Below are positions 22,926 to 33,062 of a stretch of 64,000 nucleotides of DNA, piece after piece. The notes under the pieces are model-generated. The model worked only from the letters and a program-made list of their open reading frames with translations. It ran no database searches and was not told the origin of the DNA. The stretch lies in contig NZ_JAGHQT010000004.1 in the NCBI RefSeq assembly GCF_017744155.1, positions 186,001 through 250,000 on the forward strand, in the 5' to 3' direction. Origin of the DNA: Endozoicomonas sp. G2_1. Lineage in GTDB: Bacteria > Pseudomonadota > Gammaproteobacteria > Enterobacterales > Alteromonadaceae. Within the stretch, counting starts at the first letter, position 1, and every line of letters starts with the position of its first letter. The position numbers and the translations under genes were made by a program.

Positions 22926-23867
22926 ATGCCCATTAAAATTCCTGACCAATTACCTGCGCTTTCTATTTTAGGTGATGAGAATATCTTCGTGATGTCTGAG
23001 CATCGTGCGGTTAATCAAGATATTCGTCCTATGGAAGTGGCTATCCTCAACCTAATGCCGAATAAAATTGAAACGGAAGTACAGATTCTCCGGATGCTGT
23101 CTAATACGCCGCTGCAAATTAATATTGATTTGGTTCGCATTCATGCCAACCCGTCGAAAAACACGCCAAGTTCTCACTTAAATGCTTTTTACCGTTTATT
23201 TGATGATGTTAAAGACAAGCAATACGACGGCTTGATTATTACTGGCGCACCTTTGGGCTTAATCGACTACGAAGAAGTCAGTTATTGGGATAAAATTTGT
23301 GAGGTCTTTGCTTGGGCACAAAACAATGTGGTTTCAACTATGTACTTGTGTTGGGCTGCCCATGCCGCACTTTACTATCACTATGGTTTAAAGCGTTCAA
23401 TCAAAGAGCAAAAGCTATCGGGTGTATACAAGCATCAAATTCAGCAGCCATTGGAGCGCTTAACGCGAGGGTTCGACGATAACTTCTGGGCACCGCATTC
23501 GCGTTATGGTGAAGTTAGTAAAAAAGACTATCAATCAGTTGATAACCTCAATATTCTTGCCGAATCAGAACAGGCAGGCGTTTATTTAGTGGCGAGTGAA
23601 GATAAGCGACAAGTGTATGTTACCGGTCATCCTGAATACGACCCTAATACCTTGGCAGATGAGTATCAGCGAGACGTAAACTCAGGTGAGACACCGCCGG
23701 TTCCGGTAAACTATTTCCCAGAAAACAATCCTGATAATCGACCAATTAGTAGTTGGCGCGGTCATGGTAATCTATTATTTAATAATTGGATTAACTACTA
23801 TGTTTACCAAATTACCCCTTATCAATTAGATGCTGAAAACATTCAGACATCGATCACAGGAGAATAA
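22926..23867 (+). CDS. metA: Homoserine O-succinyltransferase (MetA family)
   Basis: From the ATG at 22926 the product is 313 residues and begins [20 protein letters not shown], as MetA proteins do; a GTG 18 bp upstream is less likely. The acyl-transfer nucleophile is Cys142 in YLCWAAHAA, and the catalytic His/Glu pair sits in VTGHPEYD. It acylates homoserine in the first committed step to methionine. MetA-fold enzymes may use succinyl- or acetyl-CoA, which sequence alone does not settle here. It is followed after 1 bp by metH. Confidence 0.95.
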   Translation: MPIKIPDQLPALSILGDENIFVMSEHRAVNQDIRPMEVAILNLMPNKIETEVQILRMLSNTPLQINIDLVRIHANPSKNTPSSHLNAFYRLFDDVKDKQYDGLIITGAPLGLIDYEEVSYWDKICEVFAWAQNNVVSTMYLCWAAHAALYYHYGLKRSIKEQKLSGVYKHQIQQPLERLTRGFDDNFWAPHSRYGEVSKKDYQSVDNLNILAESEQAGVYLVASEDKRQVYVTGHPEYDPNTLADEYQRDVNSGETPPVPVNYFPENNPDNRPISSWRGHGNLLFNNWINYYVYQITPYQLDAENIQTSITGE

Positions 23868-23868
23868 C

Positions 23869-26800
23869 GTGCAGCAGTCGTCTTCTTATGCCTTATTAAG
23901 TGAGCAGTTGGCAGAGCGCATTTTGATTTTGGATGGTGCCATGGGCACCATGATTCAAGAATACAAATTTGAAGAGGGTGATTACCGCGGTCAGCGTTTT
24001 GCCGATTGGCATTGTGATGTAAAAGGCAACAACGATTTATTAGTGTTAACGCAGCCAGAGGTTATTAAAGATATTCACCGTCAGTACTTGGCAGCAGGCG
24101 CTGATATTTTAGAAACCAATACCTTTAACGCGACCACAATTGCCATGGCAGACTATGACATGGAAGCGTTAAGTGCTGAAATCAACTTAGTCGCTGCGCA
24201 ATTAGCACGACAAGTGGCGGATGAATACAACCAACAAACGCCAGATAAACCCAGATTTGTTGCCGGTGTGTTAGGGCCAACTAACCGCACTTGTTCAATC
24301 TCACCAGACGTTAATGATCCTGCCTATCGCAATATCAATTTTGATCAACTTAAAGATGCCTATTTGGAGTCAACCATAGCGCTTATTGAAGGTGGCTCAG
24401 ATATTATTCTAATAGAAACCATCTTTGATACGCTAAACGCAAAAGCGGCGATTTTTGCGGTTGAACAGGCCTTTGAACAAGTTGGCATGCGTCTACCTGT
24501 GATGATTTCGGGAACGATTACAGATGCCTCCGGCCGCACGTTATCGGGGCAAACCACTGAAGCTTTTTACAATGCTTTGCGCCATGCCAAGCCGATAGCA
24601 ATGGGTTTAAACTGTGCCCTTGGCCCAGTTGAACTGCGTCAATACGTTGAAGAAATGAGTCGAATTTCAGACTTTGCAGTATCTGCCCATCCAAATGCCG
24701 GTTTGCCAAATGCCTTTGGTGAGTACGACTTTACCGTTGAAGATATGAATAGCCATGTTCAAGAGTGGTCTGAGTCTGGTTTCCTAAATATTATTGGTGG
24801 TTGCTGTGGTACCACGCCTGCGCATATTCGAGGTATGGCTGAAACCGTTGCCAAGATTAAACCGCGTAACATTGAGCCGCGCCCGATAGCTTGCCGTTTG
24901 TCGGGTTTAGAGGCCTTAAATATTCAAGACGATACGCTTTTTGTTAACGTTGGTGAGCGCACCAATGTCACTGGCTCTGCGATTTTTAAACGACTGATTA
25001 AAGAAGAGAATTACGACGAAGCGATTTCTGTTGCTTTGCAACAGGTGGAAAACGGCGCACAAATTATTGATATCAACATGGATGAAGGCATGTTGGATTC
25101 AAAAAATGCCATGATTCGCTTTTTGAACTTGATTGCTGGTGAACCTGATATTGCCAAAGTACCTGTGATGATCGACTCGTCAAAATGGGATATTTTGGAA
25201 GCGGGCCTCAAGTGTATTCAAGGTAAGGGTATTGTTAACTCGATTAGCTTGAAAGAAGGCGAAGCAATTTTCCGCGAGCAAGCCGAGTTATTGCGCCGCT
25301 ATGGCGCTGCGGTAATTGTTATGGCTTTTGACGAGGTTGGCCAAGCCGATACCAGAGCGCGCAAGTTTGAGATTTGTCAGCGCGCTTATCACATTTTGGT
25401 TGATGAAATTGGCTTTCCGCCGGAAGACATTATTTTTGACCCCAATATTTTCGCGGTTGCCACTGGTATTGATGAGCACAATAACTACGCCGTCGACTTT
25501 ATCGAGGCGGTTGCTGATATCAAGCAAAACTTACCTTATGCCATGATATCTGGCGGTGTTTCTAACGTTTCGTTTTCGTTTCGCGGTAACAACCCTGTGC
25601 GTGAAGCGATTCACGCGGTGTTTTTATACCATGCGATTAAAAACGGCATGGATATGGGGATCGTCAATGCTGGTCAGCTCGCGATTTATTCAGATATTCC
25701 TGAAAAACTTAGAGTTGCAGTCGAAGATGTAATTCAAAACACCGATGACGGTGCTACTGAGCGTTTGCTTGACATTGCCGAAGAATATCGCGGTCAAGCT
25801 GGCGTTAAAGACAACAAAGCCGATTTAGCATGGCGTGAACTGCCTGTTAACGAACGCTTAGCTCACGCCTTAGTCAAGGGCATTAACGAATTTATCGTTG
25901 AAGATACTGAAGCCGCTCGTTTAGCCGCGACTAGACCGCTTGATGTCATTGAGGGGCCGTTAATGGACGGCATGAACATTGTTGGCGACTTGTTTGGTGC
26001 TGGTGAAATGTTCTTACCGCAAGTGGTGAAATCGGCCCGAGTGATGAAACAAGCGGTTGCTCACTTGCAACCCTTTATTGAAGCGGAAAAAACTGAGGCA
26101 AGTTCAAACGGTAAGGTGTTATTGGCGACAGTAAAAGGCGACGTGCACGATATCGGCAAAAATATTGTTGGCGTTGTTTTGCAGTGTAATAACTATGAAA
26201 TTGTCGATTTGGGTGTGATGGTACCCAGCGAGAAAATTTTGCAAGTTGCTCGTGAAGAAAACGTCGATGTTATCGGCTTGTCTGGTTTAATTACGCCATC
26301 ACTTGATGAGATGGTCCACGTTGCTAAAGAGATGCAACGTCAAGGTTTTGAGCTACCACTGTTAATTGGCGGCGCGACTACGTCTAAAGCCCATACCGCA
26401 GTAAAAATAGAGCCACAATATCAACATCCTGTTGTTTATGTGCCCAATGCTTCGCGTTCTGTTTCTGTCGTCAGTAACTTATTATCTGATGAATTGTGTC
26501 CAGCTTTTATGGAGCGCCAAACACAAGAATATCAGCGAGTTCGGGAACGTCATTTAAATAAAGGGCCAAGATCAACCCTTATTCCTATTGAGCAGGCACG
26601 AGCCAACCAAGTGCCGATTCGCTTTGACAATTATACGCCTAAGACACCGAATAAGTTAGGTGTTACGGTTTTAGACAAGCTCGATTTAAATGTTGTCCGC
26701 AAGTATATCGATTGGACACCGTTTTTTATGACTTGGCAGTTATCGGGTAAATACCCGTTAATTTTAAAACACGAAGTGGTTGGTGAAGAAGCGACTAAGC

Positions 26801-27561
26801 TATTCAATGATGCTAATGCCATGCTCGATGATTTAATTGCCAATGACAAGTTGACTGCTAAAGCGGTTATCGGCTTGTTCCCTGCAGGGCGTGTTGACGA
26901 CGATATTCAATTGTTTACCGATGATAATCGAGCAAACGAGTTAATGCGTTTACATCAGCTGCGCCAGCAAGGTAAAAAGCCAGAAGGCCAGTATAATCGT
27001 TGTTTGTCGGATTACGTTGCCGAACAAGGTAGTGGTATTAACGATTATCTCGGCGCATTTGCCGTTTCTGCGGGCTTCGGCGCAGATGAGATTGCCGCAC
27101 AGTACGATGCGGAAAATGACACTTACAATAGTATTTTGCTAAAAGCGGTTGCCGATCGCTTAGCTGAGGCGGCTGCCGAATACTTGCATGAGACGGTTCG
27201 CAAAGAATACTGGGGTTATGCGGCAGATGAAGATCTCGCTAATGACGATTTAATTCGCGAAAAATACCAAGGTATTCGTCCTGCACCGGGTTATCCAGCC
27301 TGTCCTGAGCACACTGAAAAAGGTTTGTTGTGGCAGTTACTCGACGTTGAGAACAATATTGGTATGGAGCTAACTTCTAGCTATGCGATGACACCAACAG
27401 CTGCGGTTAGTGGTTGGTATTTTGCGCATCCTGACAGCAAGTACTTTGCCGTTGCCAAAATCAATAAAGACCAAGTGCTCGACTATGCTCAGCGCAAAGG
27501 GTTTACTTTGGAGCAAGCAGAGCGCTGGTTGGCGCCTAATTTAGACTATGATCCTGAATAA
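23869..27561 (+). CDS. metH: Cobalamin-dependent methionine synthase MetH
   Basis: I place the start at GTG 23869, 6 bp after CAGGAG and 1 bp after the metA stop, giving 1230 residues (E. coli 1227). The four modules are complete. The homocysteine domain has zinc ligands Cys249, Cys312 and Cys313 ([15 protein letters not shown]). The folate domain follows. The B12 domain has DVHDIGKN with the cobalt-ligand His near residue 760. The C-terminal SAM reactivation domain contains [15 protein letters not shown]. It methylates homocysteine to methionine. Pairing with metA behind met boxes puts the first and last steps of methionine synthesis in one operon. Confidence 0.97.
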   Translation: MQQSSSYALLSEQLAERILILDGAMGTMIQEYKFEEGDYRGQRFADWHCDVKGNNDLLVLTQPEVIKDIHRQYLAAGADILETNTFNATTIAMADYDMEALSAEINLVAAQLARQVADEYNQQTPDKPRFVAGVLGPTNRTCSISPDVNDPAYRNINFDQLKDAYLESTIALIEGGSDIILIETIFDTLNAKAAIFAVEQAFEQVGMRLPVMISGTITDASGRTLSGQTTEAFYNALRHAKPIAMGLNCALGPVELRQYVEEMSRISDFAVSAHPNAGLPNAFGEYDFTVEDMNSHVQEWSESGFLNIIGGCCGTTPAHIRGMAETVAKIKPRNIEPRPIACRLSGLEALNIQDDTLFVNVGERTNVTGSAIFKRLIKEENYDEAISVALQQVENGAQIIDINMDEGMLDSKNAMIRFLNLIAGEPDIAKVPVMIDSSKWDILEAGLKCIQGKGIVNSISLKEGEAIFREQAELLRRYGAAVIVMAFDEVGQADTRARKFEICQRAYHILVDEIGFPPEDIIFDPNIFAVATGIDEHNNYAVDFIEAVADIKQNLPYAMISGGVSNVSFSFRGNNPVREAIHAVFLYHAIKNGMDMGIVNAGQLAIYSDIPEKLRVAVEDVIQNTDDGATERLLDIAEEYRGQAGVKDNKADLAWRELPVNERLAHALVKGINEFIVEDTEAARLAATRPLDVIEGPLMDGMNIVGDLFGAGEMFLPQVVKSARVMKQAVAHLQPFIEAEKTEASSNGKVLLATVKGDVHDIGKNIVGVVLQCNNYEIVDLGVMVPSEKILQVAREENVDVIGLSGLITPSLDEMVHVAKEMQRQGFELPLLIGGATTSKAHTAVKIEPQYQHPVVYVPNASRSVSVVSNLLSDELCPAFMERQTQEYQRVRERHLNKGPRSTLIPIEQARANQVPIRFDNYTPKTPNKLGVTVLDKLDLNVVRKYIDWTPFFMTWQLSGKYPLILKHEVVGEEATKLFNDANAMLDDLIANDKLTAKAVIGLFPAGRVDDDIQLFTDDNRANELMRLHQLRQQGKKPEGQYNRCLSDYVAEQGSGINDYLGAFAVSAGFGADEIAAQYDAENDTYNSILLKAVADRLAEAAAEYLHETVRKEYWGYAADEDLANDDLIREKYQGIRPAPGYPACPEHTEKGLLWQLLDVENNIGMELTSSYAMTPTAAVSGWYFAHPDSKYFAVAKINKDQVLDYAQRKGFTLEQAERWLAPNLDYDPE

Positions 27562-27585
27562 AGGATCACAGTCTCGTCAATTAAA

Positions 27586-28075
27586 CTAACCTCGATTAGT
27601 ACTAGGTTTTGCTGCTTGTTGTGAGCTTTGTTGGGCTTTTAACAAGTTGGCATTGGCGTCGCTTAATGAGCTGGTGAGCTGAGCGAGTTCACCAGTTAAT
27701 TTTTCTAGCCTTTGTTTTTTAACTTGTTCGCTTAGGTTGTTGTTGTTTTTTTAACCGTTCTATTTGAGCTTTTTTTTCGGCAATTTTTTCTTTTAGCTCT
27801 TTGATTTTTTCTTGAATCTGACTGACTAAACTATTGTTTTTTTTGTCGTTACCAACACTGGTGTTTATCTGTTGTTCTTGCGCTTGCTTTTGTCTTGCCG
27901 CTTCAGAGAGATCGACTCGGCTACTTGGCCCTGTTCTAGTACTTACTTCCGTCTGATTTTCTGAAACTTTGCTTTTGTCTGAACTTGGGTTAACCGCGGT
28001 ACTTTGCGTTGTTTGTTGATTGGGGGTTGGTGTAATCCGAAATGTTGAGCTTTCGGCTGTGGTGTTGATGTTCAC
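27586..28075 (-). pseudogene. Frameshifted coiled-coil protein gene
   Basis: The first frame runs from 28075 to a stop at 27719 (118 residues): a polar Thr/Ser/Gln-rich N-terminal half, then a coiled coil (about residues 82-112, IQEKIKELKEKIAEKKAQIE). Just before the stop, a run of seven A on the coding strand (TTAAAAAAAC) offers a slip into the +1 frame. That frame then stays open for about 50 codons and continues the heptad pattern (LSEQVKKQRLEKLTGELAQL) down to a TAG at 27586. Removing one A would give one protein of about 162 residues. It may be a mutation, a slippage-controlled gene or a sequencing error. No known function. Confidence 0.6.
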
Positions 28076-28241
28076 GGGAGTATCTTCCTGACGGCTATAA
28101 AATTAATATTGATTATCAGTGATTTCAAGCGGTCAAGTTTTAGTGTTTTGTATCGGTATTGTCATGACATTGTTGCTAACGTGTTAGGTTTGCTGAGTAA
28201 ATTAAAATTGTCTTTGCGCTTGGCTAAGCAATTCTGGCATT

Positions 28242-28895
28242 ATGAACAGCACATTAATCAATAACTTGTATGTGATGTCTAAACTAAGTACTTCAGCGCT
28301 AGCATTATTGGCGACAGTCACTTTGTCCAGTTGTGCGACGCCACCACCGAAAAACCCAGAAAATTTATGTGAAATATTTCGCGAAAATCGCGATTGGTAT
28401 TTTGCCGCAAAGGACGCTCGAGAGCGCTGGGGAGTACCTATTCATGTGCCAATGAGCATGATGTATCAAGAAAGCTCATTTCGTCACAACGCCAAGCCAC
28501 CGCGTGATTATCTACTCGGTTTTATTCCATGGGGGCGAGTAAGTAGTGCTTATGGTTACTCGCAAGCCAAAACCTTAACGTGGAAAGATTATATTCGAGA
28601 AACCGGCAATTCAGGCGCTGATCGCGATGATTTTGACGATGCTATCGATTTTATGGGCTGGTTCATTTACAAAACCCAGAAAATCAATAAAGTCTCTAAA
28701 TGGGATGCCTACAACCAATATTTGAACTATCACGAAGGTTGGGGTGGTTTTAAACGCAAAAGCTACAAGAACAAAGGCTGGTTGGTTAAGGTTGCCCGTA
28801 AAGTCGATAACCGTGCTCGTCGATACAGCAGTCAGTTAAAGAGCTGTGAAGCTGATCTCAACAAGAGTTGGTTATGGCGACTATTCTTTGGTTAG
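28242..28895 (+). CDS. Lytic transglycosylase (SLT) domain lipoprotein
   Basis: The product has a lipoprotein signal with lipobox LSSC. The part beginning MSKLSTSALALLATVTLSSC (ATG at 28275) looks like the real N-terminus; neither ATG has a clear ribosome site. The mature part contains SMMYQESSFRHNA, where the glutamate fits the catalytic acid of SLT lysozyme-like enzymes, then AYGYSQAKTLTW and a YNQYLNYHEGWGGF segment, as in the SLT family. It likely cleaves or binds peptidoglycan from the outer membrane. Single gene, flanked by intergenic DNA on both sides. Confidence 0.82.
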   Translation: MNSTLINNLYVMSKLSTSALALLATVTLSSCATPPPKNPENLCEIFRENRDWYFAAKDARERWGVPIHVPMSMMYQESSFRHNAKPPRDYLLGFIPWGRVSSAYGYSQAKTLTWKDYIRETGNSGADRDDFDDAIDFMGWFIYKTQKINKVSKWDAYNQYLNYHEGWGGFKRKSYKNKGWLVKVARKVDNRARRYSSQLKSCEADLNKSWLWRLFFG

Positions 28896-29060
28896 TCTAT
28901 TAACTAAAACTCAATACGATAGATTACATGGTAGCGCGACCTGTTAAATCGCGCTCAATCACTCAGTTAATTTCTATCCTCATCGACTTGTCACCAGCAA
29001 TTGATGGTAAGTACTTATTGTGACATCAAGCCCACGTTAAATTATTGTAAATGGATTTCA

Positions 29061-29491
29061 GATCTATTCATGAGGACTAAAGGTGAGCTTTGTTATCAAG
29101 GTTATTGTCTATTTTGTCGAGCTTGTTAATAAGTGAACAATTTTCGTTAAAATAATCAACGATCCTATCTTTGTGATCGAATATCAAGCAATTATCTCGC
29201 AGCCCAAGTATGAGATCTTTTTCTTTTGATCTAGGCTTGATTTTTAGAGCATATTTCTTGCCAAATTTGATTGAAATTTATTCAACCTCGCGCTAGTGCC
29301 CGTATTTATTGGTACCGTAAAAAAACCGTAAAAAAACTGAAATTTTTTAAAGAAAATTATTGAAAATCCTCAAGCCCAGCGTTTACTGGCTCTGCATCTG
29401 TTATCCACAGAAAATGTGGAAAGTTGAATATCTAGATCTTGCCTGTGAATAACTTTGTGATTAACTTTGCGTTGTTTTTAAATTATCCACA
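29061..29491. other. oriC-like DnaA-box cluster in a 722-bp non-coding interval
   Basis: Between 29401 and 29491 there are three perfect DnaA boxes (TTATCCACA at 29401 and 29483; TGTGAATAA, the reverse of TTATTCACA, at 29444) and two with one mismatch (TGTGGAAAG at 29415, TGTGATTAA at 29456). Upstream lie six GATC sites (29061, 29161, 29175, 29214, 29228, 29435), a GATCTTTTTCTTTT segment (29214-29227) one base from the E. coli 13-mer GATCTNTTNTTTT, an IHF consensus TATCAAGCAATTA (29182-29194) and A-tracts (29314-29360, tandem ACCGTAAAAAA). This is the composition of a replication origin or DnaA-titration/reactivation site. No dnaA, dnaN, gyrB, mnmG or parAB gene is nearby, so the role is open. 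Confidence 0.55.
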
Positions 29492-29521
29492 AAATGATGG
29501 TTTTCGATACAAGTTGAGAAA

Positions 29522-29565
29522 AGCAAGTTATTTGTTAAAAACTCGGTTAATAACTTGCTATTTTT
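29522..29565 (+). terminator. Terminator-like hairpin without an obvious upstream gene
   Basis: AGCAAGTTATT (29522-29532) pairs perfectly with AATAACTTGCT (29549-29559), loop of 16, followed by ATTTTTC. No coding region ends just before it on the + strand; it could serve a non-coding transcript or act in part for the convergent minus-strand gene. Confidence 0.5.
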
Positions 29566-29574
29566 CAGGCGTTA

Positions 29575-29596
29575 ACAATTGCAGTTTTGCAATTGT
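29575..29596. repeat. Short perfect inverted repeat
   Basis: ACAATTGCA (29575-29583), GTTT, TGCAATTGT (29588-29596), 21 bp past the stop of the minus-strand CorC-like gene. It could help end that transcript, but no T tract follows. Confidence 0.45.
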
Positions 29597-29617
29597 CTGT
29601 CGATTTGACTTGAGAGC

Positions 29618-30901
29618 TTACTCTTCGCTTTGTACTGCTTGGAAGTAATCGGGCAAGATCCTGACGGTTTTGATCGTGTTATCGCTGGTGTCGACGATCT
29701 CAACGGGATAGCCAGCGATCCGCAAACTCATTTTTTCTTGCGGGATATCTTCTAAAATCTCAACGATCAAGCCACTCAGAGTTTTAGGGCCGTCGGTGGG
29801 TAGCTGCCAAGACATTTCTTTGTTGATGTCGCGAATACTGGCGCTACCATCAATTAAATAGGTACCGTCTGGTTGCAAGTGCACTTCATCACTGGTTGCA
29901 GGTGTCGCTGTTGTGGTGAAGTCGCCAACGATTTCTTCAAGGATATCTTCGAGCGTCACTAAGCCTTGAATATCGCCGTATTCATCAACAACTAAGCCCA
30001 ATCGTTCTTTGGCGTGCTGAAACTTCAACAGCTGTACGTTGAGTGGTGTTCCTTCTGGAATAAAGTAAAGCTCGCGCACCGCTCTTAGTAGAGTTGCTTT
30101 AGTGAACTGATTTTTTGACAGTAGTTTCAAGGCATCACGAACGTGAACATAACCAACAACATCGTCAATATTGTCGCGGTATAACAGTACTCGGGTGTGA
30201 TTGGATAGCGTTAGTTGCTTTTGAATTTTTTTCCAGTCGTCATTGATATCGATGCCGACAAGCTCGTTGCGCGGGATCATAATATCTTCGACGGTTACCT
30301 TTTCTAAATCGAGCACACCAACTAGCATATTTTGGTCGCGCTCAGGCAATAGCGCGCTTGATTCGTTGACCACAGTTCGGAGTTCTTCAGAGCTTAAGCT
30401 GTGCTGTTCGCGTTGCTCTGGACTAATCCCCAACATCGCGAGGAAACCATTGGTAATCCAATTAACCGCAACAACAAACGGAAATAACACTTTTAGCAAT
30501 ATCGTTAATATGATTGAACTGGGGAATGCGACTTTTTCCGGGTAAAGCGCAGCTAATGTTTTAGGAGTTACTTCGGCAAAAATAAGTATAACCAAAGTTA
30601 ATACTAAACCTGCGTAGAAAATACCTGCGTCACCGAAAAACCTTGCAAAGATTACACCTGATACCAGTGATGCAAAGACATTAACTAAGTTGTTGCCGAT
30701 AAGAATAAGACCTATCAGTCGATCTGGTTTATCTAACAACTTACTGACGCGCTTAGCACCTTTGTGGTTTTGTTTTTCTAAATGACGTAACCGATACCTG
30801 TTTAATGACATCATACCGGTTTCAGAGCTTGAGAAATAAGCTGAAATAAGAATGAGTATGCCCAATATCACAAAAAGCATACTAGTGGAGATAGCGTCCA
30901 A
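29618..30901 (-). CDS. CNNM/CorC-HlyC family transporter-like protein (YfjD type)
   Basis: A 427-residue protein with an N-terminal DUF21/CNNM membrane domain of about four helices (starting SMLFVILGILILISAYFSSS with the family SSSETG motif), a CBS-domain pair (about residues 200-330, including VEDIMIPRNELVGID), and a C-terminal CorC_HlyC domain (about 340-425). Family members are linked to magnesium or cobalt efflux; the substrate here is not defined. It is followed upstream in the genome order by ypjD and ffh, matching the yfjD-ypjD-ffh arrangement in E. coli. Confidence 0.93.
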   Translation of the reverse strand: MDAISTSMLFVILGILILISAYFSSSETGMMSLNRYRLRHLEKQNHKGAKRVSKLLDKPDRLIGLILIGNNLVNVFASLVSGVIFARFFGDAGIFYAGLVLTLVILIFAEVTPKTLAALYPEKVAFPSSIILTILLKVLFPFVVAVNWITNGFLAMLGISPEQREQHSLSSEELRTVVNESSALLPERDQNMLVGVLDLEKVTVEDIMIPRNELVGIDINDDWKKIQKQLTLSNHTRVLLYRDNIDDVVGYVHVRDALKLLSKNQFTKATLLRAVRELYFIPEGTPLNVQLLKFQHAKERLGLVVDEYGDIQGLVTLEDILEEIVGDFTTTATPATSDEVHLQPDGTYLIDGSASIRDINKEMSWQLPTDGPKTLSGLIVEILEDIPQEKMSLRIAGYPVEIVDTSDNTIKTVRILPDYFQAVQSEE

Positions 30902-30975
30902 TCAGGGGATCCTATGTTGCCTAACAAAAGGTATGTTTGAACTAACAAACATACCAAACCTTTATACCTGAAAAA

Positions 30976-31839
30976 TTAGGATAAGAGAAACTCTTTTACG
31001 AATCTGCTGCCAAAATACGACAAAGTGAGTAAACCGGTACCAATTAGCGTTAATACTAACACTCGATGGCCGCGCCAGCCTTGGCTGTAGTGACCCCATA
31101 AAATTGCGCCATAGACGACTAATGCAGATAGTGACAATACGGTTTTGTGCAGCTGAGCTTTGGCAAAAAAGTTATCTAAAAACAGTAATCCGGTCACTTG
31201 GCTCGCCAGCAAACAAATGGTGCCCAGCGCTAAAATGATAAATAGCTGGTTTTCTACCTGCATTAACGGTGGCAAGTGATTAACGGCAGCCAAGTTCTTT
31301 GATTTCAATTTCAAGTTGATGTAGGTCACTTGAAAGGCGTATAAAGTCGCAATAACTAGCACGCAATAGGCAATCAATGCCACGGTGATATGGCTAACTA
31401 GGGCTAAGGTATCTGCCGATAAACTAATAGTGTCTATCGGAGGAATGACAAGCACAACTAATTGCCAAACGGCAGCAAAGCCATAGGAAACCGGCAGTAG
31501 CAAGTTGACCTTGTACTTTAACGCAGTCAAGGTAATTAGCATGGTAATGAGTAAGCTGACTAACGAAACGACATTAGGCAAATTAAAGTTTACCGCTTGG
31601 CTATTTAATAAAAAGCCAGAAACTTGCATGCTGTGACCAACAATGGCGGCACAGGCAAGCGACAAAATTAAGATAAGGTTAGGCCCTTTTGGATGAAATA
31701 AACGCAAAACCACGGCAAGGGTTGCAAGCGTGTAGCCGATAACGGCAAGGACTGAACTAAGTGTCGTAAGTTCCACTGAAGCTCCAACTAAGACTAATTT
31801 CAAAGCAAGGTTTAGACGATATCCATCAACATATTGCAC
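30976..31839 (-). CDS. CcsA-like cytochrome c assembly family protein (YpjD)
   Basis: A 287-residue integral membrane protein with about eight helices and the ending WRGHRVLVLTLIGTGLLTLSYFGSRFVKEFLL, typical of YpjD/CcsA-type proteins. The family shares the heme-handling membrane fold of cytochrome c maturation proteins, but YpjD itself has no proven role. Location beside the CorC-like gene and near ffh is conserved in gammaproteobacteria. The start is uncertain: the nearest ATG gives MQYVDGYRLNLALKL. Confidence 0.88.
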   Translation of the reverse strand: MQYVDGYRLNLALKLVLVGASVELTTLSSVLAVIGYTLATLAVVLRLFHPKGPNLILILSLACAAIVGHSMQVSGFLLNSQAVNFNLPNVVSLVSLLITMLITLTALKYKVNLLLPVSYGFAAVWQLVVLVIPPIDTISLSADTLALVSHITVALIAYCVLVIATLYAFQVTYINLKLKSKNLAAVNHLPPLMQVENQLFIILALGTICLLASQVTGLLFLDNFFAKAQLHKTVLSLSALVVYGAILWGHYSQGWRGHRVLVLTLIGTGLLTLSYFGSRFVKEFLLS

Positions 31840-31934
31840 ATGATTGAATCTGTTTAATGTTAATGAGTATTAATATTATCTATTTATTCTTAGCGCATCT
31901 TATCAAATCGACTAATAAAGTGTTAATAGTTGAC

Positions 31935-33062
31935 TTAAAAAACTGAGTTAAAAAGTTTACTGCGCAAAGGTTTAATCGATAAAAAGACCAATAGTGTGCT
32001 GCACGCATGATTAAAACTACTGGGCAACAAGGCATGGCTGTGCTGCATTTGTTCGCCAATATTAATAGCGAATAAAGTGACTAAGTAATCGAGTAACAAG
32101 CCAAAACCTATTGCACTTAAGCCAACACCCACTAAGTACCTGAACAATACTGCTGCGCCCATTTCAGTTTTTATCACACCAAGGGTTGAGATATTAGTCG
32201 CAGGTCCGGCCATCATAAAGACTAGGGCAGTCCCGGGTGAAATACCGGCTAAAATAAAACCTGCGGCAATCGGGGTTGAGGCAGTGGCGCAAATATACAT
32301 AGGAATTGATATCGCAATCATCAGTAGCATTGCCGGTAAGCCGCTGCCGTAGCTTAACAGCAAGCTTTCGGGAATAAAGGTTCTCACTATGGTGGCAAAC
32401 AACAAACCAATACTAAGCCATAAGATAATATCGTCGACAAGCTTAGTTGCAGCGTAATGCACGCCTTGGCGAGTTTTTTCAAAAACAGACGATGTCTTTA
32501 CCGTTGGGCTATTGTGCTTAGTTCCACAACAACTGGTTTTTGCCGCTGGTTTAGTTTGCTCTGCCTTTGTCTGTGTACTTGAACAGCAGCTCGATTTAGC
32601 CGCAGAAGAAGCGTTTGCTGTTTGTGTTTTAGTGGTTTGAGTTTTAGTAGTTTGTACTTTGGCTGTTGTCACTAATAGACCTGTTAGTATTGCCGAGCTT
32701 ATCGCGGCTATTGGCCGATAAATCGCAAATAGTGGACCAAGCAGTGCATATGATACAGAAACTGAATCGACCCCTGTTTCAGGTGTTGCCACTAAAAATG
32801 AAGATGTTGCTGGAGCCGAAGCGCCGCTGCGTCTTAATTCGGTGGCAACCGGGATAACGCCGCATGAACAAAGTGGCAGTGGCGCGCCAATTAACGCTGC
32901 TTTTACTATGGCTAATTTGCCTTGCCCCAAGTGTTTACTCATGAGCTGGCTCGGCAGCCATACTTTCATCAAGCCCGCGATTAATAAACCGAGTAAAAGC
33001 CAAGGACTCGCTTCGTTGGTTAAGGTGACTAAATTTTGAATAAAGAGGTAGACGTAATCCAA
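31935..33062 (-). CDS. SO_0444-type permease (DUF318/ArsP-like), probable Cu/Zn efflux
   Basis: A 375-residue permease with two membrane halves. The N-terminal half has the family motif PLPLCSCGVIPVATELRRSGAS (Cys65, Cys67), and the second half has ATASTPIAAGFILAGISPGTA and MAGPATNIS. Between them lies a hydrophilic linker (about residues 135-195) with repeated TTKTQ units and two Cys-Cys pairs (159-160, 178-179) followed by His183, a plausible metal-binding loop. The family is annotated as SO_0444 copper/zinc efflux transporter. Metal specificity here is inferred, not shown. It is divergent from ffh. Confidence 0.85.
   Translation of the reverse strand: MDYVYLFIQNLVTLTNEASPWLLLGLLIAGLMKVWLPSQLMSKHLGQGKLAIVKAALIGAPLPLCSCGVIPVATELRRSGASAPATSSFLVATPETGVDSVSVSYALLGPLFAIYRPIAAISSAILTGLLVTTAKVQTTKTQTTKTQTANASSAAKSSCCSSTQTKAEQTKPAAKTSCCGTKHNSPTVKTSSVFEKTRQGVHYAATKLVDDIILWLSIGLLFATIVRTFIPESLLLSYGSGLPAMLLMIAISIPMYICATASTPIAAGFILAGISPGTALVFMMAGPATNISTLGVIKTEMGAAVLFRYLVGVGLSAIGFGLLLDYLVTLFAINIGEQMQHSHALLPSSFNHACSTLLVFLSIKPLRSKLFNSVF

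Noticed and set aside
27541-27575. Hairpin at the metH stop (GACTATGATCCT / AGGATCACAGTC) as a terminator
   Set aside because: The stem overlaps the last codons and is not followed by a T tract.
29439-29648. A 69-codon open frame over the DnaA-box cluster
   Set aside because: It overlaps the end of the CorC-like gene and the DnaA boxes, and shows no protein-like composition or start signal.
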